Shown here piece by piece: positions 25,522 to 33,175 of a DNA stretch of 64,000 nt (the stretch's first letter is position 1; each line of letters starts with the position of its first letter). Under the pieces are notes generated by a model. It was not told the origin of the DNA. It searched no databases and saw only the letters and a program-made list of their open reading frames with translations. Source of the stretch: Algisphaera agarilytica (GTDB lineage Bacteria > Planctomycetota > Phycisphaerae > Phycisphaerales > Phycisphaeraceae). Made by a program: the position numbers and the translations under genes. Location of the stretch: the NCBI RefSeq assembly GCF_014207595.1, contig NZ_JACHGY010000001.1, positions 744,001 to 808,000 of the forward strand, given 5' to 3'.

Positions 25522-26850
25522 ATGGCAAGTCTCTACACCGAGCACAACCGCCGCACGATTCAGATAAACAACCTGCCGCAGCGTCCCAAACTGCGGCTAG
25601 GACACATCCGTCTACGCCAAGCTCAGTCAATCCTGACGATGGTTGAAGCGTTGGTCGCCTCTCACGTCGCAGGCCTTCCCGTCGGAGACGACGTCGGCCG
25701 GTGGCTCGATACCATCGACGGCACACTCAAGGATCAACTGGCCGCAATCGGCCTGATTGACAAACCAAAGGCAGGCAGGCTCGGCAAGCTCACCGAGTTC
25801 TACATCACGCGGAAAGAGGAAGCCAAGTGCAAGGCGGGTACGCTCACACGGCTGCGACAATCCGCGAAGGACGCTATCAGCTTCTTTGGGTACGACCGCA
25901 GAGTGCACACCATCACGGAGGCGCACTGCGAGGACTTCCGGCACTACCTCCTGCACAAACGGACACCTAAGACTCTCAGCGAGGCTACAACCCGCAAGCG
26001 TTGCGGTGATATCCGTGCGATGTTCACTAGCGCGATCAAGGCAGGCGTGTTACGCTCCAACCCGATGCAAGCCGTGCCCACTGCAAACATCAGCACCACC
26101 CAACGCCAATTCATCTCCGAGGCCGACGCGGTCAAGGTGATGGAGCAGTTCCCTAACGCTCAATGGCGGCTTCTGTTCGCCTTAGCTCGCTGGGGCGGAC
26201 TACGAGTCCCGAGCGAACCCCAGGCATTGACTTGGGCGGATATCAATTTCGACGACAACCGGATGACCGTCCACAGCCCCAAGACAGAGGGCTACGTGGG
26301 CAAAGAGTCACGGATTGTCCCGATCTTCCCGGAGATACTCGGCCCGCTCCAAGACGTGTTCGATCAGGCAGAAGTGGGCGAGGTGTTCGTACTCCCGATG
26401 CTTCAGGACCGAACCGGAGCCGCACTGCGGAAACCAATGGAGAAGGCTGTCAAAGCCGCAGGCCTACAACAGTGGCCGCGGATGTGGCACAACCTGCGGG
26501 CCACTCGGCAGACCGAGCTTGAGGACAACTTCCCCACCCACGTAGTTTGCTCGTGGATCGGCAACAGTCCCGGCATCGCCCAACAGCACTACCTACAGAC
26601 CACTGAGGACCACTTCGCGGCAGCGATTCGCTCCCCAGAACCCGTGGTGCAGTCAGGTCTAGTCTTTGGTGCAGAATCCGGTGCAGTAGACGACGGAAAC
26701 GGAGAGAAATGCTCCGTAATCTGCACCACTCCTACCAATGAAAAAGCGGAAAACCTTGATATAGAAGGCTTTCCGCAAGTATCAAGTGACCCCTACGGGA
26801 TTCGAACCCGTGTTGCCTGGATGAAAACCAGGTGTCCTAGACCAGACTAG
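25522..26850 (+). CDS. Tyrosine integrase, C-terminus altered by integration
   Basis: A 442-residue tyrosine recombinase. The core-binding domain is at about 85-180. Catalytic residues visible are Arg228 in GGLRVPSE, Lys254 in SPKTEG, His323 and Arg326 in WHNLRATR, and the nucleophile Tyr357 in QQHYLQ. The site usually held by a second His/Trp is Trp345. From codon 422 the frame reads through the att core (SDPYG), so the last 16 residues are antisense tRNA sequence. The tail that follows the core at the element's other end is in frame and would lengthen the protein to 499 residues in the circular form. It catalyses insertion into and excision from tRNA-Glu. A terminator for the opposite strand is embedded near codons 407-418. 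Confidence 0.92.
   Translation: MASLYTEHNRRTIQINNLPQRPKLRLGHIRLRQAQSILTMVEALVASHVAGLPVGDDVGRWLDTIDGTLKDQLAAIGLIDKPKAGRLGKLTEFYITRKEEAKCKAGTLTRLRQSAKDAISFFGYDRRVHTITEAHCEDFRHYLLHKRTPKTLSEATTRKRCGDIRAMFTSAIKAGVLRSNPMQAVPTANISTTQRQFISEADAVKVMEQFPNAQWRLLFALARWGGLRVPSEPQALTWADINFDDNRMTVHSPKTEGYVGKESRIVPIFPEILGPLQDVFDQAEVGEVFVLPMLQDRTGAALRKPMEKAVKAAGLQQWPRMWHNLRATRQTELEDNFPTHVVCSWIGNSPGIAQQHYLQTTEDHFAAAIRSPEPVVQSGLVFGAESGAVDDGNGEKCSVICTTPTNEKAENLDIEGFPQVSSDPYGIRTRVAWMKTRCPRPD
26741..26776 (-). terminator. Replacement terminator for tRNA-Glu, carried by the element
   Basis: On the minus strand GCGGAAAGCCTT pairs with AAGGTTTTCCGC (one mismatch) around a 7-base loop, followed by TTTTT. It lies about 10 bases beyond the tRNA 3' end and inside the integrase coding sequence. 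It takes the place of the original terminator, now at 7484-7512. Confidence 0.75.
26784..26799 (+). repeat. Right attachment site (attR core) in tRNA-Glu
   Basis: AAGTGACCCCTACGGG, identical to 7528-7543. Bases 26787-26799 are the last 13 positions of tRNA-Glu (acceptor strand and part of the T-stem). The neighbour on the right is the intact rest of the tRNA. Confidence 0.9.
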
Positions 26851-26861
26851 ACGAAGGGGCC
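26787..26861 (-). tRNA. tRNA-Glu (anticodon UUC)
   Basis: A 75-base tRNA on the minus strand. The acceptor stem GGCCCCT pairs with AGGGGTC (one G-U), with discriminator A. The anticodon stem CCTGG/CCAGG holds loop TTTTCAT, giving anticodon UUC. The T-arm contains GGGTTCGAATCCC. CCA is not encoded. The tRNA is complete, so the insertion in its 3' end regenerated a working gene. Its 5' neighbour lies outside the element, at higher coordinates. Confidence 0.95.
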
Positions 26862-27390
26862 AACCGAAGTCGGTCCGACATTCTAGCGATCCTCGCAAAC
26901 TCGGCAACCCGAAGGCAGGAAATCATTTATTCAGATGCCGACCCTAGTTCTTCGGGGCTCTGCAGGCGGGGGCGAGGAGCGGGCCGGGGCTTGGCTTAGT
27001 GCTTTGCCGGGCGGGGCTTAGTGAAGGCGAGCGGTACGGCGGGTGCCGTTTATCGGACACCCCGGGCGTGATTTGCAGGGGATGCGAACTTTGGCCGCGC
27101 CCATGCGTTCTATAGGTTGCAGGCCGCTGCGTGGCGGTTTGGGGCGTTTGATCGAGATGGATGAGACCTCAGGCCATGCCCGAGCCCGAGTTAAAGTTCA
27201 ATCTGGAGGGGCTTGGCGGGTCTCCTGTGATAAACTACAGAACGCCTTGAATTGCGTTCAAGGCGGCTTCTGAATCACCCGCTTCTCCGACGCAGCCCCC
27301 GGCCCGTGGCTGCGTAACACAAGGGCCTGCGGCCTCCGCCGCGCCGCCCGCGCCGTCGCCCGGGGGGACCCGACGCACCAGGACGTAACC
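26862..27390. other. Leader region with two hairpins, upstream of the FHA gene
   Basis: About 530 bases without a credible gene. A strong hairpin lies at 27238-27272: CGCCTTGAA/TTCAAGGCG with a 5-base loop, extended outward by CAGAA/TTCTG after a GC bulge. A second one, ACGCAGCC/GGCTGCGT, lies at 27290-27315. Neither is followed by a U-run. Both sit in what should be the leader of the FHA gene or the tRNA promoter region. Confidence 0.5.
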
Positions 27391-29676
27391 TTGCTGACTT
27401 TGATCCAGTTCAATCCCGACGAGCGAACCAAGCCGCAAACGTTCCATCTCTCGGCGGATCAGCCCCACGTCATCGGCCGACGCAACGGCGAGGTCCAACT
27501 GCTCGACACCCGCATCTCTCGCCAGCACGCCGAGGTCTCGGTCCAGAACGGGACCTGGGTCATCCGCGACCTGAATTCCTCGAACGGCACGTGGGTCAAC
27601 GGCGACCGCGTCGAAGGCCTGTGCGAACTCGAAGAAGGCGATCGCCTGGTGGTCGGGCGGGTCACCCTGATCGTCGGCCACGTCGCGGTCGATGAGACCG
27701 AGGTGGGCATCACCATGCCCGCCCCGCCGACCGAATCGGAAACCGAAGCGCCCGCTCTTCCGGAACCCGAGGCCGAGCCCACGCTCGAGGCGGATGCGCC
27801 CGAGGGCCTGGACCTTGAGGCAGACATCGAGCTCGAGCCGATCGACTTCGATGGCGTGATCGATGAGGAACCACCCCAGGAACCAAGCGAACCCGACGCC
27901 TCTGCCGATGAAGTGCTGGCGGTGTCCCCGGAGTCGGACGAGGTTTCGTCGCCGACCCAAGACGAGGCCGACCTGCTCGACCTGAGCAACGAGTCGGAAG
28001 AAGACGCGGGGTTGAGTGCTTCGTCACTGGGTCCGACGCTCGCCGCTCCGCCGGAGTCTGAGCTCGAAGCTGGGCTGGATGAACCGGGGGTGGAAGACGA
28101 GTACGCCGCGACGATGGACTTCGTCACGCCGACCACCCGCCCGAACTCGCCGCTGGACGACAGCGACGCGCCCTCCGAACTCCCGGAAGAGCAAGGCGCG
28201 GCTTCGGCGGATGACTCTGATGATGCGCCGCCGGTCGTCGGTCTCTCGCTGGACATGCCCGGCCCGTCGGATGAACCGGGAGACGACCGGGGCGATGAGG
28301 ACCACGCTCTGGAGGAATCGCTGGAAGCTTCCTTGGAGCTGAGCGATCTACCCGGCGATGACGACGCCAACGACGACACGGCAGACCCGCAAGCCGCGGC
28401 AGACGACAAGCCCGCCGAGAAAACCCCGGCCTACGTCGAGGAACGGACGGGCCCGGATTGGGTCGAGTCCGAAGAGCAGCAGGAACTCTCGCCCGAGTGG
28501 TCGTCGAACCGCGGCTCGTCCGGCAAGAAGAAGGCGCTGATTGCATTGGTGCTGTTGGCGTTGGCTGGTGGCGGAGCGTATTGGGCGATCAACACCATGC
28601 AGTCGGACACGACGACCGCGGTTGTCTCGCCGGGCGATGGCTCGGCGGCTCCTGCGGGACCGGTGGCCCAAGCCCCGCCCACCCAAACCCAAGCCTCGAC
28701 TCCGCCTACCCCCAAGCCGCAGACACCCGCCGTCGCGCCGCCTGTCGAAGTCGCCGAGGCCGACGAAACGCTCGACGTTCCCAAGTCCAACGCCTTCGGC
28801 CAGGCCCCGACCCTGACCACCCCCCCGCCGCAGATCACCCCGCCTAAGACAACGCCCACGCCGCCGGCCGTCGTCGAAGCCCCCACCCAGGTCCCCGCCG
28901 AGGAACCTGCACCGACCGACACCACGGTTGAAGCTACCCGCGTGGACACCCCCGAAGTGCCAGAGCCCCCGGCCGTTCCCACGGAAACCGACACCAACTC
29001 CGGCGCTGCGGTGGCGGCGCTCGATCCGCCCGCGGCCAACGACGCGCAGCTGACGCCCGTGCCGACTGAACCCGCGGAGGCTGAGACGCCCCCGCCCCCC
29101 GCCATCCCGGTGGAGGCCCAACGCCTGGTCTTTGTGATCGATGCCTCGGGCTCGATGGTTGACTCGATGAACCAAGGCGCGTTGAGTTGGCTCGAACAAC
29201 GCTTGGCCTTGATGTCGGATCACGACCAGTTCGCGGTGCTGTTCTTCCGTGATAACGAGGTGATCGAGGTCCCGCCGATGGGCATGAAGCCCGGCGACAG
29301 CCTGTCGCGTGAGCACGCCCTGGCGTGGGTCGCTCCCGACGCGGGGCACGTCCGCCCCCGGGGCAAGTCCGAGCCGCTCAACGCGTTGCAACAAGCCCTG
29401 CAGTACGGGCCCACCGACCTGTTCATCCTCTCGGACGACAAGTTCGGCCAACGCAAAGCCGCCGCCGCGATCGATGTGCGAGACCTCGAATCTCTGCTGG
29501 GCGATCAGAAGACGCTGATCCACACCGTCCAGTTCTTCTACCCCAGCCCCGAAGACCGCCGACTCGAAGCCATCGCCAAGCGTTTCGGCGGTACCTACGA
29601 GTTTGTCGAAGAGCCGCCGTTCGACATCAACCCCGGAGACAACCTCGGGGTCGATCTGCTGGGCATCTCGCGGTAA
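27391..29676 (+). CDS. FHA-domain and von Willebrand A-domain membrane protein
   Basis: A 761-residue protein starting at TTG 27391. It has an N-terminal FHA domain (about 1-95, with HVIGRR, RISRQHAEVS and SSNGTWVNG), a long acidic linker, a single membrane helix near 380-400 after SGKKKALI, a Pro/Thr-rich spacer and a C-terminal von Willebrand A domain (about 580-761) with the metal site FVIDASGSM. The FHA part should face the cytoplasm and bind phosphothreonine, and the VWA part should face outward. That suggests a link between Ser/Thr kinase signalling and an envelope process. It is convergent with the LuxR/GAF regulator. The acidic linker is unusual in length. Confidence 0.9.
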   Translation: MLTLIQFNPDERTKPQTFHLSADQPHVIGRRNGEVQLLDTRISRQHAEVSVQNGTWVIRDLNSSNGTWVNGDRVEGLCELEEGDRLVVGRVTLIVGHVAVDETEVGITMPAPPTESETEAPALPEPEAEPTLEADAPEGLDLEADIELEPIDFDGVIDEEPPQEPSEPDASADEVLAVSPESDEVSSPTQDEADLLDLSNESEEDAGLSASSLGPTLAAPPESELEAGLDEPGVEDEYAATMDFVTPTTRPNSPLDDSDAPSELPEEQGAASADDSDDAPPVVGLSLDMPGPSDEPGDDRGDEDHALEESLEASLELSDLPGDDDANDDTADPQAAADDKPAEKTPAYVEERTGPDWVESEEQQELSPEWSSNRGSSGKKKALIALVLLALAGGGAYWAINTMQSDTTTAVVSPGDGSAAPAGPVAQAPPTQTQASTPPTPKPQTPAVAPPVEVAEADETLDVPKSNAFGQAPTLTTPPPQITPPKTTPTPPAVVEAPTQVPAEEPAPTDTTVEATRVDTPEVPEPPAVPTETDTNSGAAVAALDPPAANDAQLTPVPTEPAEAETPPPPAIPVEAQRLVFVIDASGSMVDSMNQGALSWLEQRLALMSDHDQFAVLFFRDNEVIEVPPMGMKPGDSLSREHALAWVAPDAGHVRPRGKSEPLNALQQALQYGPTDLFILSDDKFGQRKAAAAIDVRDLESLLGDQKTLIHTVQFFYPSPEDRRLEAIAKRFGGTYEFVEEPPFDINPGDNLGVDLLGISR

Positions 29677-29717
29677 CACCGTCGATAACATCCCCGCGTA
29701 GGGCAATAGGTCGCTAT

Positions 29718-30587
29718 TTATTCCGACCCTGCCGCCTGTAGATCCGCCAGGCGTTGTTCCAGCGACTCGACGCTGCGTTGCAGGCTGTCGATCAGCTTCA
29801 TCTGGCCGAGTTCCGCCGCGGCCCGTTCCGCGCAGATGCGGAGCACCGTCTCGGTGGCCGGGTTGAACGAGGCCGCCGGGTCGTCCAGCACCGCCACCAA
29901 AGTCCCGATGGTCTCCTGAGACAACGGGTCGTCCAACCGCACCCCGACGTAACTCGCCACCTCGAAACTCGATTGAGCGGCGTGCGTGGGGAACACTTCG
30001 GGGAAGTTGCCTTCGCACTGATAAAAGTCTCGCTCGATCGAGGCTTCGCACGGCGACCCCACAAAGGGAAAACGTACTTCGTCGACCAACGCCCCCCGGT
30101 AGGTCATCGCGACCGAACGCATCGTGCCCAGATCGTGTTCGCAGAACATGAGGCCCGCGCCGGTCGTGCCCAACTCCTGGCTCAAGGTTTTGCAGAGCAT
30201 CTGGGCGTAGTTCATGCCGACCATACTGGTGCAGGCCCACTCGATCCGCCGGACCAACTCCGCCGCATGCGGGTCTTCGCTCAACTGGCCACGCGGGTCC
30301 CGCTCGGAGATCAGCGGCGGCACCGCGTCGACCCCCTCCAGCGGAGCTAAGCCGACCTGGATGGCGATCCGCGCGAGCTCCACACGGTTACTCGCCCCCA
30401 GTTTTCGGCCCAGTGACTGGCGGTGGGTCTCAATGGTCTTCTGACTGCGAAACAAGGTCTCGGCGATTTTCGGGATCGAATAACCCTGGCCGATCAGAGC
30501 CAGGACCTGTTGCTCCCGTTTGGTTAATACGCTGATATCGCGGTTAATGATTCGTATCTCCAGTCCCTCGGATCGACCCCACAACAA
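29718..30587 (-). CDS. LuxR-type regulator with N-terminal HTH and GAF-like domain
   Basis: A 289-residue protein. A LuxR/NarL helix-turn-helix occupies about residues 18-77 (LTKREQQVLALIGQGYSIPK, then KTIETHRQSLGRKL), and the rest (about 100-270) looks like a GAF-type sensor domain. The last 40 residues include the helical segment SVESLEQRLADLQA. The order is reversed compared with most LuxR regulators, which carry the HTH at the C-terminus. It should bind DNA and respond to a small ligand or redox state, but the signal is unknown. It faces the FHA protein gene, 41 bases away. Confidence 0.85.
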   Translation of the reverse strand: MLWGRSEGLEIRIINRDISVLTKREQQVLALIGQGYSIPKIAETLFRSQKTIETHRQSLGRKLGASNRVELARIAIQVGLAPLEGVDAVPPLISERDPRGQLSEDPHAAELVRRIEWACTSMVGMNYAQMLCKTLSQELGTTGAGLMFCEHDLGTMRSVAMTYRGALVDEVRFPFVGSPCEASIERDFYQCEGNFPEVFPTHAAQSSFEVASYVGVRLDDPLSQETIGTLVAVLDDPAASFNPATETVLRICAERAAAELGQMKLIDSLQRSVESLEQRLADLQAAGSE

Positions 30588-30732
30588 CTCGGGTCCAATC
30601 CCCCGGTGTAAAGCGTCAATCGTCCTGACCTACGCCTCGGCGAAACCTAGGCTGCACCTTAGATTGATCCTAGAGAAATCTGGATTCACCGCTTCAGGTG
30701 AAGACCTGAATTTGGGTGAGTTAACTCTTTTA

Positions 30733-30870
30733 TATGTTTACACTTGGGGCAACTACTCATAAGATGCAAGGGAAGCACCGGTCAAGGTGTGGGGCTTGCC
30801 CCCATATTCGCCCCGATTGTCTTCGCTCCGTCGGCGTCTACCAACCCCCCAACGCCGGCGGGGTTTTTTT
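30733..30870 (+). ncRNA. Candidate small RNA with promoter and terminator
   Basis: TTTACA at about 30735, then a 17-base gap and TAAGAT give a fair promoter. The transcript would start near 30768 and end at a terminator at 30843-30870, where AACCCC/GGGGTT closes a loop and is followed by seven T. That makes about 100 bases between the LuxR regulator and nuoA, with no convincing reading frame. I looked for SRP, 6S, tmRNA, RNase P and cobalamin-riboswitch hallmarks and found none complete. Confidence 0.35.
30843..30870 (+). terminator. Rho-independent terminator of the candidate sRNA
   Basis: Six-bp stem AACCCC/GGGGTT with an 11-base GC-rich loop and a run of seven T. Confidence 0.6.
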
Positions 30871-31031
30871 GTACCCCACACATCCGGTGGGCTCTGACCA
30901 AACCGCGAATCGCAGCCGGTGAATCCAAACCGCCTGACACATAAAACAGCCGCAGCCGAATAAATCCAGCCGCTCAACACTGAATTTGATGGTTGTGATG
31001 CATCGCCAAGCCCGCGGGGCTTGCCGTGCGA

Positions 31032-31436
31032 TCAGTCGTAGCGGAACACGCCCTTACGCCACGCATAGGCGAACGCGATGATGCTCGTCAGGATGAAAAA
31101 CAGCATCCGCCCAAAGAAGATCGGCGAGAGCACTTCGCCCTCGGCCCCGCCCAGACTCGGGAAGGTCGTCGCCCAGGGGTAGAGGAACACGATCTCCACG
31201 TCGAACAGCAGAAACGTCATCGCCACGACGTAGAACCGCACATTGAACCGCCGGCGGGCGTCGCCGATGGGGTTCATGCCCGATTCGTACACGGTGCCCT
31301 TGACCTCGCCCTTGCGGCTCGGCCCCAGCAGGTGCGTCAGCACGATGTTGCCCACGCCAAACCCGATCGCCATCAACAGCAACACGCCCACGGCGGCCCA
31401 CATGGCAAACGAACTGGATGCAAGGATCATCGGCAT
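31032..31436 (-). CDS. nuoA: NADH-quinone oxidoreductase subunit A
   Basis: A 134-residue membrane subunit of respiratory complex I with three helices. The family landmarks are [20 protein letters not shown], where E and D residues line the quinone-side channel, and [15 protein letters not shown]. The length is usual. It takes part in proton-pumping NADH oxidation. In most bacteria nuoA heads a long nuo operon, but here the next genes on its strand are unrelated and thyA faces away, so it stands alone in this window. The rest of the complex must be elsewhere. Confidence 0.93.
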   Translation of the reverse strand: MPMILASSSFAMWAAVGVLLLMAIGFGVGNIVLTHLLGPSRKGEVKGTVYESGMNPIGDARRRFNVRFYVVAMTFLLFDVEIVFLYPWATTFPSLGGAEGEVLSPIFFGRMLFFILTSIIAFAYAWRKGVFRYD

Positions 31437-31545
31437 CCCACGAGTTTACCCAAGCCCGGCGGCCGTGTCACACCGGAAAAGGCGATCCCCCAGACGGATC
31501 CGGTGCCCCCAACGCCGAGCCCGCCTCGGCTACAATATCCCCCTC

Positions 31546-32367
31546 ATGCAGCAATACCACGACCTGCTCCAGCACGTCCTCGACCACGGCGTCGACAAAC
31601 CCGATCGCACCGGCACCGGCACACGATCCGTCTTCGGCCACCAGATGCGGTTCGACCTGTCCGAGACGTTCCCCTGCCTCACCACCAAGAAGCTCCACCT
31701 CCGCTCGATCATCCACGAGCTGCTGTGGTTCCTCCGCGGCGACACCAACGTCCAGTACCTCCAGAACAACGGCGTGACCATCTGGGACGAGTGGGCCGAC
31801 CCCAACACCGGCGAGCTCGGGCCCGTCTACGGCCACCAGTGGCGCAGCTTCCCCACGCCCGACGGCGGCAGCGTCGACCAGATCCAGAACGTCCTCGACT
31901 CGCTACAAAACAACCCCGACTCCCGCCGACACCTCGTCTGCGCCTGGAACCCCGGCCAAGTCGAGCAGATGGCCCTGCCCCCCTGCCATTGCCTGTTCCA
32001 GTTCTACGTCGCCCCGGCTCCCGAAGGCAGCGACGCCAAGGGCATCTTGTCCTGCCAGCTCTACCAACGCTCGGCCGACATCTTCCTGGGCGTGCCGTTC
32101 AACATCGCCAGCTACGCCCTGCTCACGATGATGATCGCCCAGGTCACAGGCCATCAGCCCGGCGAGTTCGTCCACACCCTCGGCGACGCCCACCTCTACC
32201 TGAACCACTTCGATCAGGCGAAAGAACAACTCAGCCGCGATCCCCGCCCGCTGCCGACGATGAAGCTCAACCCGAACGTGACCGACCTCTTCGCGTTCAC
32301 CTACGAAGACGTCACCCTCGAAAACTACGACCCCCACCCCAGCATCAAGGCCCCGATCGCGGTCTAA
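31546..32367 (+). CDS. thyA: Thymidylate synthase
   Basis: A 273-residue enzyme that converts dUMP and methylenetetrahydrofolate to dTMP and dihydrofolate in the cytoplasm. The catalytic cysteine is in [19 protein letters not shown] near residue 20 and [20 protein letters not shown] near 170 are the dUMP and folate-binding segments. The length is usual. I start it at the ATG at 31546, because the longer frame upstream has no conserved residues. It precedes folA, which regenerates the tetrahydrofolate it uses, with a REP palindrome between them. Confidence 0.96.
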   Translation: MQQYHDLLQHVLDHGVDKPDRTGTGTRSVFGHQMRFDLSETFPCLTTKKLHLRSIIHELLWFLRGDTNVQYLQNNGVTIWDEWADPNTGELGPVYGHQWRSFPTPDGGSVDQIQNVLDSLQNNPDSRRHLVCAWNPGQVEQMALPPCHCLFQFYVAPAPEGSDAKGILSCQLYQRSADIFLGVPFNIASYALLTMMIAQVTGHQPGEFVHTLGDAHLYLNHFDQAKEQLSRDPRPLPTMKLNPNVTDLFAFTYEDVTLENYDPHPSIKAPIAV

Positions 32368-32376
32368 CCCCCCCCG

Positions 32377-32400
32377 GCGTGCGGGCTTCAGCCCGCATGC
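32377..32400 (+). repeat. REP-like palindrome, family 1, between thyA and folA
   Basis: GCGTGCGGGCT-TC-AGCCCGCATGC: an 11-bp stem with one G-T and a 2-base loop. It starts 10 bases after the thyA stop. The same element occurs at 39486, 40120 (inverted) and 40168. Confidence 0.75.
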
Positions 32401-32433
32401 CCACCCCCCAAAAAAACGCGCTCAATAACATCC

Positions 32434-32943
32434 ATGCAAAAACGCCTGACTATGATCGCCGCCATGTCGGAAAACCGCGTCATCGGCGTCGACGGCGGCC
32501 TGCCGTGGAAACTGCCCGACGAGATGGCTCAGTTCCGCGCCTACACGCTCGGCCACCCCGTCATCATGGGGCGGGTGAACTTCGAAGCCGAGGGCAAGCC
32601 GTTGCCCCACCGCCGCAACATCGTGCTCACCCGCAACGCCGACTGGCAGCCGCCCGAAGACGCGACGGAACAGATCGAGGTCTGCCACACCCTCGACGAA
32701 GCGCTCGCTCTGGTGGAAGGCGACCCCGAGCCCTACATCATCGGCGGCGCCAAGATCTACGAACTCGCCCTGCCGATCGCCGACCGCATCGTCCTCACCA
32801 CTGTTCACACCACCCTCGACGGCGACACGTTCTTCCCCGAGTTCGATCTCAACGACTGGACGCTCACCGATTCGCGTCACCACCTCGCCGACGCCCGCCA
32901 CTCCTACGCGTTCACGGTCAACACCTACGACCGCACGCATTGA
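32434..32943 (+). CDS. folA: Dihydrofolate reductase
   Basis: A 169-residue enzyme that reduces dihydrofolate to tetrahydrofolate with NADPH. The family residues GVDGGLPWKLPDEMAQF, HPVIMGR and YIIGGAKIY are present. The cofactor-binding arm segments are in their usual places, and there is no visible truncation. It lies 66 bases after thyA, so the two may form one transcript interrupted by a REP element. There is no good ribosome site, which is common in planctomycete genes. Confidence 0.95.
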   Translation: MQKRLTMIAAMSENRVIGVDGGLPWKLPDEMAQFRAYTLGHPVIMGRVNFEAEGKPLPHRRNIVLTRNADWQPPEDATEQIEVCHTLDEALALVEGDPEPYIIGGAKIYELALPIADRIVLTTVHTTLDGDTFFPEFDLNDWTLTDSRHHLADARHSYAFTVNTYDRTH

Positions 32944-33009
32944 CCGTGGCTGCAGTCCGAACCGCCCGTTCCTGATTTTCAGGGTCAAGAGAATAAACCA
33001 TCTATTTTG

Positions 33010-33033
33010 CGGTTTCGCTAAAGCGAGAAACCG
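33010..33033. other. Hairpin upstream of the prepilin-like gene
   Basis: CGGTTT/AAACCG and CGCT/AGCG stack around a 2-base loop, with an AG bulge on the 3' side. It is about 140 bases before the ATG at 33176 and not followed by T. It may belong to the leader of that gene. Confidence 0.4.
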
Positions 33034-33175
33034 AGAGGCGACCGTATATTTAGTTTGGTAATACATCGGTGTTTCTAGCATCTCCGATGTCGCCTGAGCT
33101 TGCCCCTGCATTTCTACGCGAGCTTTTCGTTTGCATCTCTGTTCGTTACGACATCTCTACGATTGGATTTCCCCC

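Larger units (their letters stand above)
7528..26799 (+). mobile_element. Integrated satellite-like element with metal-efflux cargo, in tRNA-Glu
   Basis: About 19.3 kb lie between two identical 16-base repeats (7528-7543 and 26784-26799). The right copy is the 3' end of an intact tRNA-Glu. A tyrosine integrase lies directly next to that tRNA. The interior holds an excisionase-like HTH gene, a primase-polymerase, a phage ejection-type protein, a serine recombinase and an RND metal-efflux operon. The left flank has the tRNA's original terminator. I see no capsid, portal, terminase, tail or conjugation gene. The arrangement of integrase, small HTH, replication gene and one virion-type gene fits a phage satellite or a decayed prophage. 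The exact crossover point inside the 16 bases is unknown. Confidence 0.9.

Noticed and set aside
28348-30240. A 630-codon minus-strand frame over the FHA/VWA and LuxR genes
   Set aside because: It is the shadow of two well-supported genes in other frames. The sequence is Arg/Gly-rich without domain pattern.
30768-30850. Possible cobalamin riboswitch (AGGGAA and GGGGCTTGCCCC)
   Set aside because: The order of some blocks is similar, but the essential GCAACTG-like box and closing stems are missing, and no cobalamin gene follows.
31026-32975. A 649-codon plus-strand frame across nuoA, thyA and folA
   Set aside because: It overlaps three clear enzyme genes and is Pro/Arg/His-rich, as expected from a shifted frame.
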